In this document: in pieces, positions 8,126 through 16,693 of the stretch
How positions within the stretch are numbered: position 1 is the first letter of the stretch
Layout of the letters: each line of letters opens with the position of its first letter
Source: Phycisphaerales bacterium UBA854
GTDB taxonomy: Bacteria; Planctomycetota; Phycisphaerae; Phycisphaerales; SM1A02
Direction of reading: 5' to 3'
NCBI GenBank assembly: GCA_002295885.1
Contig: DBGM01000001.1
Coordinates: 1 to 36,743, forward strand
Length of the DNA: 36,743 bases
The notes under the pieces: model-generated
The model's database searches: none
What the model was told of the DNA's origin: nothing
The model's input: the letters and a program-made list of their open reading frames with translations, nothing else
Made by a program: the position numbers and the translations under genes

Positions 8126-10189
8126 ATGAAAGCACACGATCTTCGCAGTCAACTGAACGAACTCGCCATGAACCTGTGGTGGACCTGGTCGCCGCCGGCC
8201 CGTCGCCTGATGGCCGGTCTGGATCCGGACGCCTGGCGTTCCACCGGGCACGATGCACTGGCCGTGATCGCCGGTCTGGACGACGATCGCCTCGAGGAGC
8301 TCGCATCCTGCGACGTCTTTCTCGAGACGCTGTCGACGGTGCACCGGCACCGACGCGAAGCGCTGGAGGGCACGACATGGTTCGACCGGACGTGCCCCGA
8401 TGCGGACGGTCTTCGCATCGCCTACTTCTGTTCGGAGTTCGGTCTGCACGAGTCCCTGCCCCAGTACGCCGGGGGACTGGGCATCCTGGCCGGTGACCAT
8501 CTCCGATCCGCATCGGACCTGGGCATTCCGCTGGTCGGAGTGGGGATCGTCTACCACGGCGGCTACTACCGTCAGGGAATCGAGGCCGACGGCAGCACGC
8601 GCGTCGAGCATCCGGACTTCGATCCGGACGGTTCGCCCATGCGCGACACCGGTTGCGTGATTGACGTGCCCATGGGAGACCGCACCGTGGCTGCGCGCGT
8701 CCTGCGCATGCAGGTCGGTCGGTGCCCGCTCTACCTTCTCGACGCCGACATCGAACCCAACGACGAGGCCGATCGGGCCCTGAGCGGCTGGCTCTACGGC
8801 GGCGGTCCCGACCTCCGGATGCGACGTCAGATGCTGCTCGGGGTCGGTGGGGCCATGGCCCTGCGGGCGGTCGGCGAGACCGTCACCGTCGACCATCTGA
8901 ACGAGGGGCACGCCGCGTTCGTGTGTGTCCAGCGTCTGCGTGAGGCGATCGACGCCGGGCTCGGGCCGGAGGAGGCGATGGATGCCGTGCGTCGGCGGAC
9001 CGTGTTCACCACGCACACGCCGGTTCCGGCCGGACACGACCGGTACGACATCGATGCGGTCACCTCGCTCCTGTCCCCGATCACCGGTCCGGCCGGCATC
9101 ACGGATGCGACCCTGGCCGAGCTGGGTCGTGAGCACGAACAGTTCTGCATGACGGTGCTGGCGCTGCGCTGTTCGAACCATGTCAATGGTGTATCGCGGC
9201 TGCACGGACTGGTCACCAAGGAAATGTGGCAGGACATCTACGGTGAGCGTCGCCGCGAGGCCGTTCCCATCATGCACGTGACCAACGGAATCCATCTCGG
9301 GGCCTGGATGCATTCCGATGCCTGGGAGTTCTGGCGTCGTCACGGGATCGATCTCGATTCGGTCGATCCGGACACGGATCCGTGGAAGCAGGCGGACTCG
9401 ATCGAACCCGCCGAGTTGTGGTCGCTGCGCAACACGCTGCGGGCCGACTTCATCGGCGAAGTCCGTCGACGGGTCGAAGCCCGTGCCCGTCGCCTGGGCA
9501 CCGAGGTCGATGCGTCCGGACTGCTCGATCCCGCGGTGCTGACCATCGGATTCGCACGTCGGTTTGCGACGTACAAGCGGGCTCCGCTGGTGTTCCGTGA
9601 TCCGGCGCGCCTGGCTGCGATCCTCGGCGATCCCGATCGGCCGGTGCAGCTGATCTTCGCGGGCAAGGCCCATCCCGACGATCTCGGCGGACAGGACTAC
9701 CTCCGTCAGGTCTTCGAACACGCCGGTTCGAACGTCTTCCGGGATCGCGTCGTCGTGCTCGAGGACTACGACATTGCGCTGGGTCGTTCACTCGTGTCGG
9801 GATGCGACCTCTGGCTCAACACACCGATTCGTCCCCGCGAGGCCAGCGGGACCAGCGGCATGAAGGTGCCCATCCACGGCGGCATGAACGTGTCGATTCC
9901 CGATGGGTGGTGGCCGGAGGCGATGGACGGTACCAACGGATGGTCGTTCGGAAGCGAGGAGGAAATCGAGGATCCGGAGGAGCGGGATCGCCGCGACGTC
10001 GAGGAACTCTACGATCTCCTCGAATCCGAGATCGTGCCCGCCTACTACGAGCGGAACGAGCATGGTCTGCCGGATCGATGGCTGCACCGGGTCCGGCGCT
10101 CCGCGGTGACGGTACCTCCGGTCTTCAACACCCACCGGATGCTCGCCCAGTATCTCGAACAGGCCTACCTTCCGACCCATCGCGGTTGA
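8126..10189 (+). CDS. glgP: Alpha-glucan phosphorylase, short (GlgP/MalP-like, GT35)
   Basis: This 687-residue enzyme releases glucose 1-phosphate from alpha-1,4-glucan chains using pyridoxal phosphate. The N-terminus (about 1-100, LNELAMNLWWTWSPPARRL) is the DUF3417-type region that marks the short branch of alpha-glucan phosphorylases, in contrast to the 800-plus-residue classical enzymes. Other family signatures are YFCSEFGLHESLPQYAGGLGILAGDH split across about residues 94-120, VNGVSRLHGLVTKEMW, GFARRFATYKRA, and the cofactor site EASGTSGMK with the PLP lysine at K580. It begins 24 bases after the malQ stop in the same direction and is the last gene of the glucan module. Together with MalQ it would convert imported maltodextrin to glucose 1-phosphate and glucose. 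Confidence 0.93.
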   Translation: MKAHDLRSQLNELAMNLWWTWSPPARRLMAGLDPDAWRSTGHDALAVIAGLDDDRLEELASCDVFLETLSTVHRHRREALEGTTWFDRTCPDADGLRIAYFCSEFGLHESLPQYAGGLGILAGDHLRSASDLGIPLVGVGIVYHGGYYRQGIEADGSTRVEHPDFDPDGSPMRDTGCVIDVPMGDRTVAARVLRMQVGRCPLYLLDADIEPNDEADRALSGWLYGGGPDLRMRRQMLLGVGGAMALRAVGETVTVDHLNEGHAAFVCVQRLREAIDAGLGPEEAMDAVRRRTVFTTHTPVPAGHDRYDIDAVTSLLSPITGPAGITDATLAELGREHEQFCMTVLALRCSNHVNGVSRLHGLVTKEMWQDIYGERRREAVPIMHVTNGIHLGAWMHSDAWEFWRRHGIDLDSVDPDTDPWKQADSIEPAELWSLRNTLRADFIGEVRRRVEARARRLGTEVDASGLLDPAVLTIGFARRFATYKRAPLVFRDPARLAAILGDPDRPVQLIFAGKAHPDDLGGQDYLRQVFEHAGSNVFRDRVVVLEDYDIALGRSLVSGCDLWLNTPIRPREASGTSGMKVPIHGGMNVSIPDGWWPEAMDGTNGWSFGSEEEIEDPEERDRRDVEELYDLLESEIVPAYYERNEHGLPDRWLHRVRRSAVTVPPVFNTHRMLAQYLEQAYLPTHRG

Positions 10190-10218
10190 TCGGGTCCTTC
10201 TGCGCCGTTTCCAGCGGG

Positions 10219-10224
10219 TACCAT
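10219..10224 (+). promoter_or_regulatory. Predicted -10 box (TACCAT) for leaderless mRNA
   Basis: GGGTACCAT lies so that the last T of the hexamer is 7 bases before the A of the ATG at 10231. Transcription would start on the start codon. No TTGACA-like -35 box is found at normal spacing, and no Shine-Dalgarno sequence precedes the ATG. Confidence 0.5.
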
Positions 10225-10230
10225 CCGGAC

Positions 10231-10998
10231 ATGGACGACGAACACCACGCAGCCGACGAACCGACCACGGACCCCGCCGGAGCAGAAACCGGTTCCGACG
10301 ATCCGGCTTCCTCCAAGGAAGGTTCCAACCTCCAGTTTCTGGCGTCGCTGCTCTTCCTCGCCGTCATCGTGGTCGTCGTGGTGCTCTGGGTCATGACGAT
10401 GATGCGACCGCCCTGGTACGCCCCGCCGGCGGCAGACGATGCATCTGCGGCCGATACGGCGCAGCAGGCCGAGTTCGCGCTGGTCGAGAACATGCAGAAG
10501 ATCCGCGATCCGGGAGCGACGTGGAAGCTTCGTATCTCCGACCAGGCCGTCAACGCATGGCTGGGCATCCGGCTCACGAAGTGGCTCGCGCACGAGGGGC
10601 ATCCGCCCTGGCCCGAGTATCTTGGCCTGCCCCAGGTCCATACGACCCCATCGGGTCTGATCGTCGCCATCGAACTGGTCCCCGAGAACGGAGCCCGTCG
10701 GGTCCTGGGGCTCCAGCTTGCTCCGGTCATCTCGGACGGGACCATGGAGTTGTCCATCGTGGGAGGGCTGATCGGCCGCCTCCCGGTGCCCAGCCCGCCG
10801 GGGTCGCTTCTGGAGCTGGTCCGGAAGGCCGCGACCGATGGTGATGAGGCCTCCATTCTGGCCGTCGACTATCTGATCGACGGGGCGGAGTTTCCTTCGG
10901 TGCTCGACCTGGTCGATGGCCGATTTGTCCAGTTGGATGCGGTCATTCTCGAGGAGGGGGCCTTCGTCCTCGAGGCGAGGACGCTTCCTCGTCGATGA
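10231..10998 (+). CDS. Hypothetical membrane-anchored protein
   Basis: This is a 255-residue protein of unknown function. The first 35 residues are acidic and low in complexity (MDDEHHAADEPTTDPAGAE). One strong membrane helix follows at about residues 33-55 (FLASLLFLAVIVVVVVLWVM), then a soluble domain of about 190 residues that would lie outside the cytoplasm. The domain contains a region reading ISDQAVNAWLGIRLTKWL and several beta-rich stretches (GLIVAIELVPENGARRVLGLQL), but I do not recognise a family. The start at ATG 10231 is preferred because a -10-like box sits exactly one leaderless spacing upstream. The longer open frame back to 9802 only shadows glgP. It lies between glgP and nuoG and is probably transcribed alone. 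Confidence 0.8.
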   Translation: MDDEHHAADEPTTDPAGAETGSDDPASSKEGSNLQFLASLLFLAVIVVVVVLWVMTMMRPPWYAPPAADDASAADTAQQAEFALVENMQKIRDPGATWKLRISDQAVNAWLGIRLTKWLAHEGHPPWPEYLGLPQVHTTPSGLIVAIELVPENGARRVLGLQLAPVISDGTMELSIVGGLIGRLPVPSPPGSLLELVRKAATDGDEASILAVDYLIDGAEFPSVLDLVDGRFVQLDAVILEEGAFVLEARTLPRR

Positions 10999-11024
10999 AA
11001 GCTGGCGATCGGCCCGCCCCCTGC

Positions 11025-11030
11025 TACCAT
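11025..11030 (+). promoter_or_regulatory. Predicted -10 box (TACCAT) of nuoG with Shine-Dalgarno leader
   Basis: GCTACCAT stands 28 bases before the nuoG ATG. The predicted transcript would start near 11037 and carry a strong Shine-Dalgarno sequence GGAGGAG at 11042-11048, 9 bases before the ATG. No clear -35 box is seen. Confidence 0.45.
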
Positions 11031-11057
11031 TTAGGGTCATCGGAGGAGCCGGGGTCC

Positions 11058-12692
11058 ATGCCCAGCATCAGCATCAACGGCTACGAATGCCAGTTCACCG
11101 AGGGTCAGACGATCCTCGAGGTGGCCCTCGCGCACGAGCACGAGATTCCGCACTACTGCTGGCATCCCGGCCTGTCCGTGGTCGCCAGCTGCCGGATCTG
11201 TCTGGTCGAGATCTGGGCTCCGAATCCCCGCAACGACAACGTGCTGGAAGAGATCCCGAAGCTGATGCCGGCCTGTCAGACGCCGGCATCGGACGGGCAG
11301 GTCGTCTACACGGATTCCCCCAAGGCCGTCGGCAACCAGCGGGCGGTGATGGAATACCTCCTCATCAACCATCCGGTGGACTGCCCGGTCTGCGACCAGG
11401 CCGGCGAGTGCTCGCTCCAGGACTACTCCTACCGCTACGGACGGTCCGCGTCCCGGTTCCAGGAGGAGAAGCTGAAGCAGCCCAAGAAGGACCTCGGTCC
11501 CAATGTGCTGCTCTACTCCGATCGCTGCATCATGTGCACGCGGTGCGTACGGTTCACCCGCGAGGTCACCGGCACCTCGGAACTGATCGTCGAGGGCCGT
11601 GGCGCACTCGAGCAGATCGACGTCTTCCCCGGGCTGGCCCTGGACAACGAACTCAGCGGCAACGTCATCGACCTCTGTCCCGTCGGGGCGCTGCTCGACA
11701 AGGACTTCCTGTTCCAGCAGCGGGTCTGGTACCTCACGAGTACCCCGTCGATCGACGGAATCACCAGCGGCGGCGACAACATCAGTGTTGAGCACAACAA
11801 CGGGGTCGTCTACCGGATCAAGCCGCGGACGAATCCCGAGGTGAACGGATGGTGGATCTCCGACGAGATCCGGTACGGATGGGAATTCGTCCACGACGAA
11901 TCCCGCCACCGTCTTCCAATGCTCCGCGATCACCTGCCGTGGGAGCCGGAGGAGGCCTCGACCGCATGGGGGGAATCTCTGGACCGCGCCGTCGAGGGAC
12001 TGCGGACGGCTGGTCGCCTCGCGGCGATCATCAGCCCGATGCTGTCCTGCGAGGATGCCTGGCACCTCGGTCGCCTCGTGCGTGAACTCGATCCCGAGGC
12101 CACCCTCGTGGTTGGTCCTGTCCCGGTGCAGGGTGAGGACAAGTCGTTCCCCGGCGGGTACACCGTCCGGGCCGAGAAGGCGCCCAATGCCCGCGGTGTT
12201 CGCCGCGTGCTCGCCGCCCTGGGCGGCGAGGTCCTGGAGTTCGATCGCGTGGGCGAGGCGTGCGCCGGTGCGGGCGGGCTGCTGGTGACCGGCAACTATC
12301 CCAGCGCATGGGTCACCGATGCATTGCTCGATTCCCTCGGTGACCGCTTCGTCGTGCTGATGGACACCATGCCCAACCGGCTGGTCGAACGGGCCGACGT
12401 CTTCCTGCCCTCCGCGACGTGGATGGAGAAGAGCGGCACCTTCCAGAACGTCGACGATCGCCTGCAGGTCTTCGAGCGTGCGATCGAACCCGTCGACTAC
12501 TGCAAGAGCGAGGCACAGATCGCCATCGATCTGCTGGCCCGTCATCGCGGTGAATCGAGCACCTGGTTCAATGCGGCCCTGGCGAGGCAACAGTTGGCAT
12601 CCGAGGCGGGACTGTCGGCCTTCGTGACCGATGTCCAGCAGCCATCGGTCGAGCAGAGTGCCGAATCCGACATGCAGGTCGTCGATCTCTAG
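11058..12692 (+). CDS. nuoG: NADH-quinone oxidoreductase subunit G (complex I iron-sulfur subunit)
   Basis: This is the large iron-sulfur subunit of the peripheral arm of complex I, 544 residues. The N-terminal ferredoxin-like domain carries the 2Fe-2S ligands C34, C45, C48 and C73. The His-Cys 4Fe-4S site follows with H105, C109, C112 and C118 (HPVDCPVCDQAGEC). The next 4Fe-4S site uses C157, C160, C163 and C207 (CIMCTRC and DLCPVGAL). The rest is a shortened molybdopterin-oxidoreductase-like domain, with LMDTMPNRLVERADVFLPSATWMEK recognisable from about residue 435. It is much shorter than the roughly 900-residue E. coli NuoG. The start at ATG 11058 has an excellent Shine-Dalgarno sequence. 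The gene stands 8 kb away from nuoDEF of this window. Confidence 0.93.
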   Translation: MPSISINGYECQFTEGQTILEVALAHEHEIPHYCWHPGLSVVASCRICLVEIWAPNPRNDNVLEEIPKLMPACQTPASDGQVVYTDSPKAVGNQRAVMEYLLINHPVDCPVCDQAGECSLQDYSYRYGRSASRFQEEKLKQPKKDLGPNVLLYSDRCIMCTRCVRFTREVTGTSELIVEGRGALEQIDVFPGLALDNELSGNVIDLCPVGALLDKDFLFQQRVWYLTSTPSIDGITSGGDNISVEHNNGVVYRIKPRTNPEVNGWWISDEIRYGWEFVHDESRHRLPMLRDHLPWEPEEASTAWGESLDRAVEGLRTAGRLAAIISPMLSCEDAWHLGRLVRELDPEATLVVGPVPVQGEDKSFPGGYTVRAEKAPNARGVRRVLAALGGEVLEFDRVGEACAGAGGLLVTGNYPSAWVTDALLDSLGDRFVVLMDTMPNRLVERADVFLPSATWMEKSGTFQNVDDRLQVFERAIEPVDYCKSEAQIAIDLLARHRGESSTWFNAALARQQLASEAGLSAFVTDVQQPSVEQSAESDMQVVDL

Positions 12693-12708
12693 ATTCCGCC
12701 GGCACCGG

Positions 12709-12714
12709 TACAAT
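12709..12714 (+). promoter_or_regulatory. Predicted -10 box (TACAAT) for leaderless pyrB mRNA
   Basis: CGGTACAAT ends 7 bases before the A of the pyrB ATG at 12721, so the predicted first transcribed base is the start codon. No Shine-Dalgarno sequence or -35 box is visible. The short gap after the nuoG stop (28 bases) contains nothing else. Confidence 0.55.
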
Positions 12715-12720
12715 GCATCC

Positions 12721-13677
12721 ATGACCACCGCGACATGGACCAGTCAGGGACACCTGTTGGGGCTCGAGACGCTTTCGAGCGCCCAGCTCCGGTCGATCGT
12801 GGGTGACGCCGAGGCATTTCTTCCGATCGTCCATGGCACCATGCCCGATGCATCGCTGCTCGAGGGCCGGGTTGTTGCGAACCTGTTTCTCGAGAACAGC
12901 ACGCGAACCAGGGTGAGCTTCTCGGTGGCCGCGCATCGCCTCGGCGCCGAGGTCGTCGATCTGCTCGGTTCCAGTGCCAGCACGTCGAAGGGGGAAAGCC
13001 TCGTCGATACGGCATCCAACATCGCCGCCATGGGAGTCGACGGGATCGTCATCCGGTGCGCGGCATCCGGCGGCGCGGAACTGCTGGCGCAGCACGTGAA
13101 CGTGCCGGTCATCAACGCCGGCGACGGTCGACATGAACATCCCACCCAGGGACTGCTGGATCTGATGACCCTGCTGCAGCATTTCGGCGGGGAACTGGCC
13201 GGCCGATCGATCGCGATCGTCGGAGACATCGCCAGCAGCCGCGTTGCACGATCGAACCTCTGGTCCCTGACCGCCCTGGGCGCCGATGTGGTGCTCGTCG
13301 GTCCCCCCACCCTCGTGCCCGCCGAGTTCGCATCAGTGGTCCCGGAGGAGGCGGGTCGCGGAGCCGTCTCGATCAGCCATGATCTCGATGCCGTTCTTGA
13401 ATCCGTCGATGCGGTGATGATGCTCCGAATTCAGTTTGAACGTCACGACGGCGACGGCATTCCCGACGACTACCGGGAGCGGTTCGGTCTGGACGTCGAA
13501 CGTGCCGGCCGCATGGCCGACGGCGTCCCGGTGCTGCATCCGGGACCGATCAACCGGGGGCTTGAACTGGCCCCGGAAGTGGCCGACGGTCCCCGGAGCC
13601 TGATTCTCCGGCAGGTCACCAACGGCGTGGCGGTGCGCATGGCGGTCCTCGCCGGATTGCTGGCCTCCGACGGCTGA
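12721..13677 (+). CDS. pyrB: Aspartate carbamoyltransferase catalytic subunit
   Basis: This enzyme joins carbamoyl phosphate and aspartate in the first committed step of pyrimidine synthesis. The 318-residue length matches the family. The carbamoyl-phosphate loop is FLENSTRTRVSF with S60-T61-R62-T63. Other motifs are SKGES (about residues 96-100), HPTQGLLDL (about residue 141) and HPGPINRG near the end. It is the catalytic chain, and no regulatory chain gene (pyrI) or dihydroorotase gene lies next to it. The start at ATG 12721 is supported by the leaderless-type promoter. The upstream open frame to 12631 overlaps nuoG and is not needed. Confidence 0.95.
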   Translation: MTTATWTSQGHLLGLETLSSAQLRSIVGDAEAFLPIVHGTMPDASLLEGRVVANLFLENSTRTRVSFSVAAHRLGAEVVDLLGSSASTSKGESLVDTASNIAAMGVDGIVIRCAASGGAELLAQHVNVPVINAGDGRHEHPTQGLLDLMTLLQHFGGELAGRSIAIVGDIASSRVARSNLWSLTALGADVVLVGPPTLVPAEFASVVPEEAGRGAVSISHDLDAVLESVDAVMMLRIQFERHDGDGIPDDYRERFGLDVERAGRMADGVPVLHPGPINRGLELAPEVADGPRSLILRQVTNGVAVRMAVLAGLLASDG

Positions 13678-13696
13678 AGCGGCCGATATCACTTCC

Positions 13697-13969
13697 GTGG
13701 AACAGCATCTCCAGTCATTGCTCGGTCTTGAAGTCCCGCTGATCGTCCAGATCGCCGACAAGGTCGCCACGGTCGGAGAAGTCACCAGCCTCCAGCCCGG
13801 TGTGATCATCGAGTTTCCCAAGCAGGCCAGTCAGGATCTGGCGATTCTGGTGAACAACACCCGGATCGGAAGCGGTCAGGCCGTGAAGGTTGGAGAGAAC
13901 TTCGGCATCCGAATTCGGAATGTCGAAGCGCCGGCGCAGCGGATCGAGGCCCTCGGCGGATCCGCCTGA
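13697..13969 (+). CDS. fliN: FliN-like flagellar motor switch protein (SpoA domain)
   Basis: This 90-residue protein is almost entirely a FliN/FliM C-terminal (SpoA) domain: LLGLEVPLIVQIADKVATVGEV followed by LQPGVIIEFPKQ, LAILVNNTRIGSGQAVKVGENFGIRI in successive beta strands. In flagellar motors FliN forms part of the C-ring that sets the rotation direction, and homologues occur in type III secretion sorting platforms. The start is GTG at 13697, the only reasonable start for the domain. No Shine-Dalgarno sequence is seen. The gene is 19 bases after pyrB, and no other flagellar or secretion gene lies in the window, so which machine it serves is unknown. Confidence 0.82.
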   Translation: MEQHLQSLLGLEVPLIVQIADKVATVGEVTSLQPGVIIEFPKQASQDLAILVNNTRIGSGQAVKVGENFGIRIRNVEAPAQRIEALGGSA

Positions 13970-14075
13970 GCCGGTTGTACGGCCGCATTTGAAGCAAAAA
14001 CATCTTCTCACGTTCGAATCGTGGATCTGTACGTCCACCGGCGGCGTATCTGAAGAGTGCTTGCGCGTGGCAGGG

Positions 14076-14540
14076 ATGGCACGAGGCGAGAACTCGATCC
14101 GCATGCGATACGAAACCACGGTCACAATTCGGGATTCCGCCCACGGGCCCCAGCATCGCACGAGGCCGGTGCTGGTCGCACTGCCCTCCTTCTACGTGGC
14201 GGTGATCGCCGCCACGATCATCGACGGGTTGGTCGGCGGCTCGCTGATCGCGTTCTGCAGCCTGCTGCTGGTGCTGGTCATGGCGATTGCACTGCTGCGT
14301 GCGAGTCGGCTACTGCACCGTCCCGAGGCACCGGCCTCCCGGCTCTGGCAACTGGCCCGCTGTACTGCGGCCGGTGCCACCCTTGCAGTGGTCATCGGCA
14401 TTCTGGTGATGCTGTTCGGGGACGGAACGTCGACGACGGTGGCCACCGGTCTGGCTCTGGCCTCATTTTCGATGCTGTACGGGGTCCTGCTGGCTCTTCC
14501 CGCGGGGTGCGCCGTGGTGTGGCTCGAACGGGATGCCTGA
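14076..14540 (+). CDS. Small hypothetical membrane protein
   Basis: This predicted inner-membrane protein of about 154 residues has four hydrophobic helices: about 38-56 (FYVAVIAATIIDGLVGG), 58-75, 97-117 (AAGATLAVVIGILVMLF) and 125-150 (ASFSMLYGVLLALPAGCAVVW). Short Arg-rich cytoplasmic segments lie between them. No family is recognised. The start is uncertain. ATG at 14076 gives the length quoted, and ATG at 14103 (MRYETTVTIRD) would shorten it by nine residues. Neither has a convincing ribosome-binding site. Its TGA stop directly abuts the stop of the convergent cytochrome gene. Confidence 0.65.
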   Translation: MARGENSIRMRYETTVTIRDSAHGPQHRTRPVLVALPSFYVAVIAATIIDGLVGGSLIAFCSLLLVLVMAIALLRASRLLHRPEAPASRLWQLARCTAAGATLAVVIGILVMLFGDGTSTTVATGLALASFSMLYGVLLALPAGCAVVWLERDA

Positions 14541-16553
14541 TCAGCCGCCCCAGTTGGCCAGCACAAGCAGCAGGTCGTTCACGTTGACGTAGCCGTCACC
14601 GTTCAGATCCCCGTCGCAGATCACGCAGATGCCCCAGTCCTGGATCACGATCAGGAGGTCGTCGACCCCGACGGTTCCGTCGCCGTTGGCGTCACCGGTG
14701 GGTGGTTCGGGCTTGACGAAGAAGATGACCTGGCTGTCCATGGCCACCGGTGCGCTTCGTCCGTGCATCACCCACTGGTCGTAGGCCACCTGACCGATCG
14801 AGGGGCCTTCCTCGTTCTCGGGACTGTTGTCGCGGAGGTACTCGATGTATTCCTTGGACGTGGTCTGGTAGTAGACGGTCACGTGCGCCGCGACGGCCGC
14901 GGTCGGGATGTCGTAGAGGGTCTCGTCCCAGTGCTGGTCGTCGGCGTAGGAGTAGCCCACGGGAGCGCCGTCGAACGATTCGTAGGCCGCGTTGGTGAAT
15001 CCCGGAGGCGGGATCCGGTTGTCCTTCTCGATCGTGTTGGCCAGCACGAGGCTCATCGTCTCGCCTTCTGGCAGGCCGGTGGTTGCAGCCATGCTGGCGT
15101 CCAGACCGAGCTTCATCTCGTAGACCTTGGTGTCGTCGAGCATCGAGTCGCCGGTTTCGTAGTCGTACCAACCGTGTTCCTGGATCATGCCGCCGGCCTC
15201 GTCGAAGAACCGCACGTTGATCCAGATGCGGCGGCCTTCGGGAAATCCGGTGGGCAGCTTGTGGCCGCACCAGTTGGTGACGGTGACGCTGAGTTCGTTT
15301 CCGATCTCGACCAGATCGAGATCCGACGCCGCCTGCAGGAAGGCCTCGGTCTGGGCGGAGACCCGATCGACGGCCTCGTCGTTCAGTCCGGTCTGGTTGG
15401 GATCGTTCATGGCGTGAACCGAACGGATCACCCAGGTGTTCGCACCCACGAAGGCATGGTCCGGGACGTCCGGGCTGGTTCCGATGTCGTCGATGTACCA
15501 GAAGACGCACGAGGCACCGAACTGCTTGGGCATGTGGCAGTCCTGGCAGGACTCCATGGTTCCGGTGGGATGGTCTCCTCCGAAACGTCCGTCGGAGAAG
15601 TTGATGCCGCCGTTGGCGAAGCTGCTGTTGAGCCATTCGCTGTAGGTCAGCTGCTCCGGCATCATGTCGTGGGGATTCTGGGTCGGGTGGGCGTTGCCCA
15701 TGGCGTTGGGGGCGTAGCTGCCGTCGGTCTGCTTGCTGAACACGGGGTTGCGGAGGTCGTGGCAGCTTGCGCAGAAGGACGATTCGTTGTGGTGCGGGGA
15801 GACGAGGATGTCCGCACCGTGCATGTTCACGCCCCAGTCCTCCTCGGGGCCCCGACGCGTATCGGTCGGATCGAAGATGAATCGCCCGTTGCCGAGGTCG
15901 TCGGGGTAGGTTCCCGCGTCGACCAGAGCCTGCAGGATGTCCTGGTCCTGGGTGGGATTCCCGGTTTCGTAGACGGGATCAACGGTCCGGTGACAGAAGT
16001 GGCAGCTCACACCTTCGAAGTGCTCGGGATCGGTGAACGAACTCAGGTCGCCGTTGGCGGAGAGCCCGGCCGCCCAGCTCTGGGGTGCGTGGCAACGGAT
16101 GCAGTATTCGCCCGACATGGACGCTTCGGTGTTCGAGATCGCGAGTGCGGCCTGCCAGATGACGTCGCGGGCCGAGTGCGCCATCATGCTGGTCGACCAG
16201 GTGTTGAAGGGACCCGTTTCGAAGTCGGCGTTCTGATCGTCATCCACCTGGTGGCAGTTGGCGCAGTTGTAGATGCTCGAGAGCATCTGCTGATAGGGAG
16301 CGCCCGACGGAGTGTTGGGCTGCGGCTGCTGCCCCGGCTGGAAGAAGTCGTCGAGCGTGGTCGGCAGCGGCAGGGACGCCTCTCCGGCGCGCGGGGATCC
16401 GTGCGGGGTCAGGGATGCGGGCGCAGGACGACCCTCGGCAGGAACACCTGCCGTCAGGACCAGTAGCAAGGCCCAGGTAGCCAATCTCATCGCCTGCTGC
16501 ATATGGATTGAATCCGCCCCGTGTACCTCGAAAGAACCGGACTGGTAGGGCAT
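14541..16553 (-). CDS. Exported pentaheme c-type cytochrome with C-terminal dockerin-like repeats
   Basis: This 670-residue exported protein has five CxxCH heme-binding motifs at residues 97-101, 151-155, 184-188, 261-265 and 336-340, so it should carry five c-type hemes. The signal peptide is the hydrophobic stretch AMRLATWALLLVLTAGVPAEG. If ATG 16553 is the start, 23 residues precede it. ATG at 16502 (MQQAMRLATW) is a good alternative start. A beta-rich domain follows the hemes (GHKLPTGFPEGRRIW at about 435). The last 51 residues (620-670) are two Ca-binding dockerin-like repeats, GDANGDGTVGV and GDLNGDGYVNV, separated by ICVIC. An electron-transfer or multiheme reductase role outside the cytoplasm is likely, but the substrate is unknown. 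No cytochrome maturation genes are nearby. Confidence 0.88.
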   Translation of the reverse strand: MPYQSGSFEVHGADSIHMQQAMRLATWALLLVLTAGVPAEGRPAPASLTPHGSPRAGEASLPLPTTLDDFFQPGQQPQPNTPSGAPYQQMLSSIYNCANCHQVDDDQNADFETGPFNTWSTSMMAHSARDVIWQAALAISNTEASMSGEYCIRCHAPQSWAAGLSANGDLSSFTDPEHFEGVSCHFCHRTVDPVYETGNPTQDQDILQALVDAGTYPDDLGNGRFIFDPTDTRRGPEEDWGVNMHGADILVSPHHNESSFCASCHDLRNPVFSKQTDGSYAPNAMGNAHPTQNPHDMMPEQLTYSEWLNSSFANGGINFSDGRFGGDHPTGTMESCQDCHMPKQFGASCVFWYIDDIGTSPDVPDHAFVGANTWVIRSVHAMNDPNQTGLNDEAVDRVSAQTEAFLQAASDLDLVEIGNELSVTVTNWCGHKLPTGFPEGRRIWINVRFFDEAGGMIQEHGWYDYETGDSMLDDTKVYEMKLGLDASMAATTGLPEGETMSLVLANTIEKDNRIPPPGFTNAAYESFDGAPVGYSYADDQHWDETLYDIPTAAVAAHVTVYYQTTSKEYIEYLRDNSPENEEGPSIGQVAYDQWVMHGRSAPVAMDSQVIFFVKPEPPTGDANGDGTVGVDDLLIVIQDWGICVICDGDLNGDGYVNVNDLLLVLANWGG

Positions 16554-16576
16554 AAAAAACCCGATTCCAGCCCTTC

Positions 16577-16604
16577 AATGTACCCCTGCACCGGCCTTGG
16601 TCAA
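16577..16604 (-). promoter_or_regulatory. Predicted sigma70-type promoter of the cytochrome gene
   Basis: On the minus strand a -35 box TTGACC (16604-16599) and a -10 box TACATT (16582-16577) are separated by 16 bases. The transcript would begin near 16570, 17 bases before ATG 16553. This is one of only two promoters in the window with a recognisable -35 box. Confidence 0.5.
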
Positions 16605-16693
16605 CATTTGAATGCCGCTCGGATCCGCAAGAAACGACGGTTGGGGGACCACTGTGAGAAAAACCGACTTCACGCCCCATTCAGCGGGGGTGG

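Noticed and set aside
11037..12728. Minus-strand open frame of 563 codons antisense to nuoG
   Set aside because: nuoG has complete iron-sulfur ligand sets on the plus strand. The antisense frame is a codon shadow.
14763..16466. Plus-strand open frame of 567 codons antisense to the cytochrome
   Set aside because: The minus strand carries five heme motifs and a signal peptide. The antisense product is Val/Gly/His-rich with no motif.
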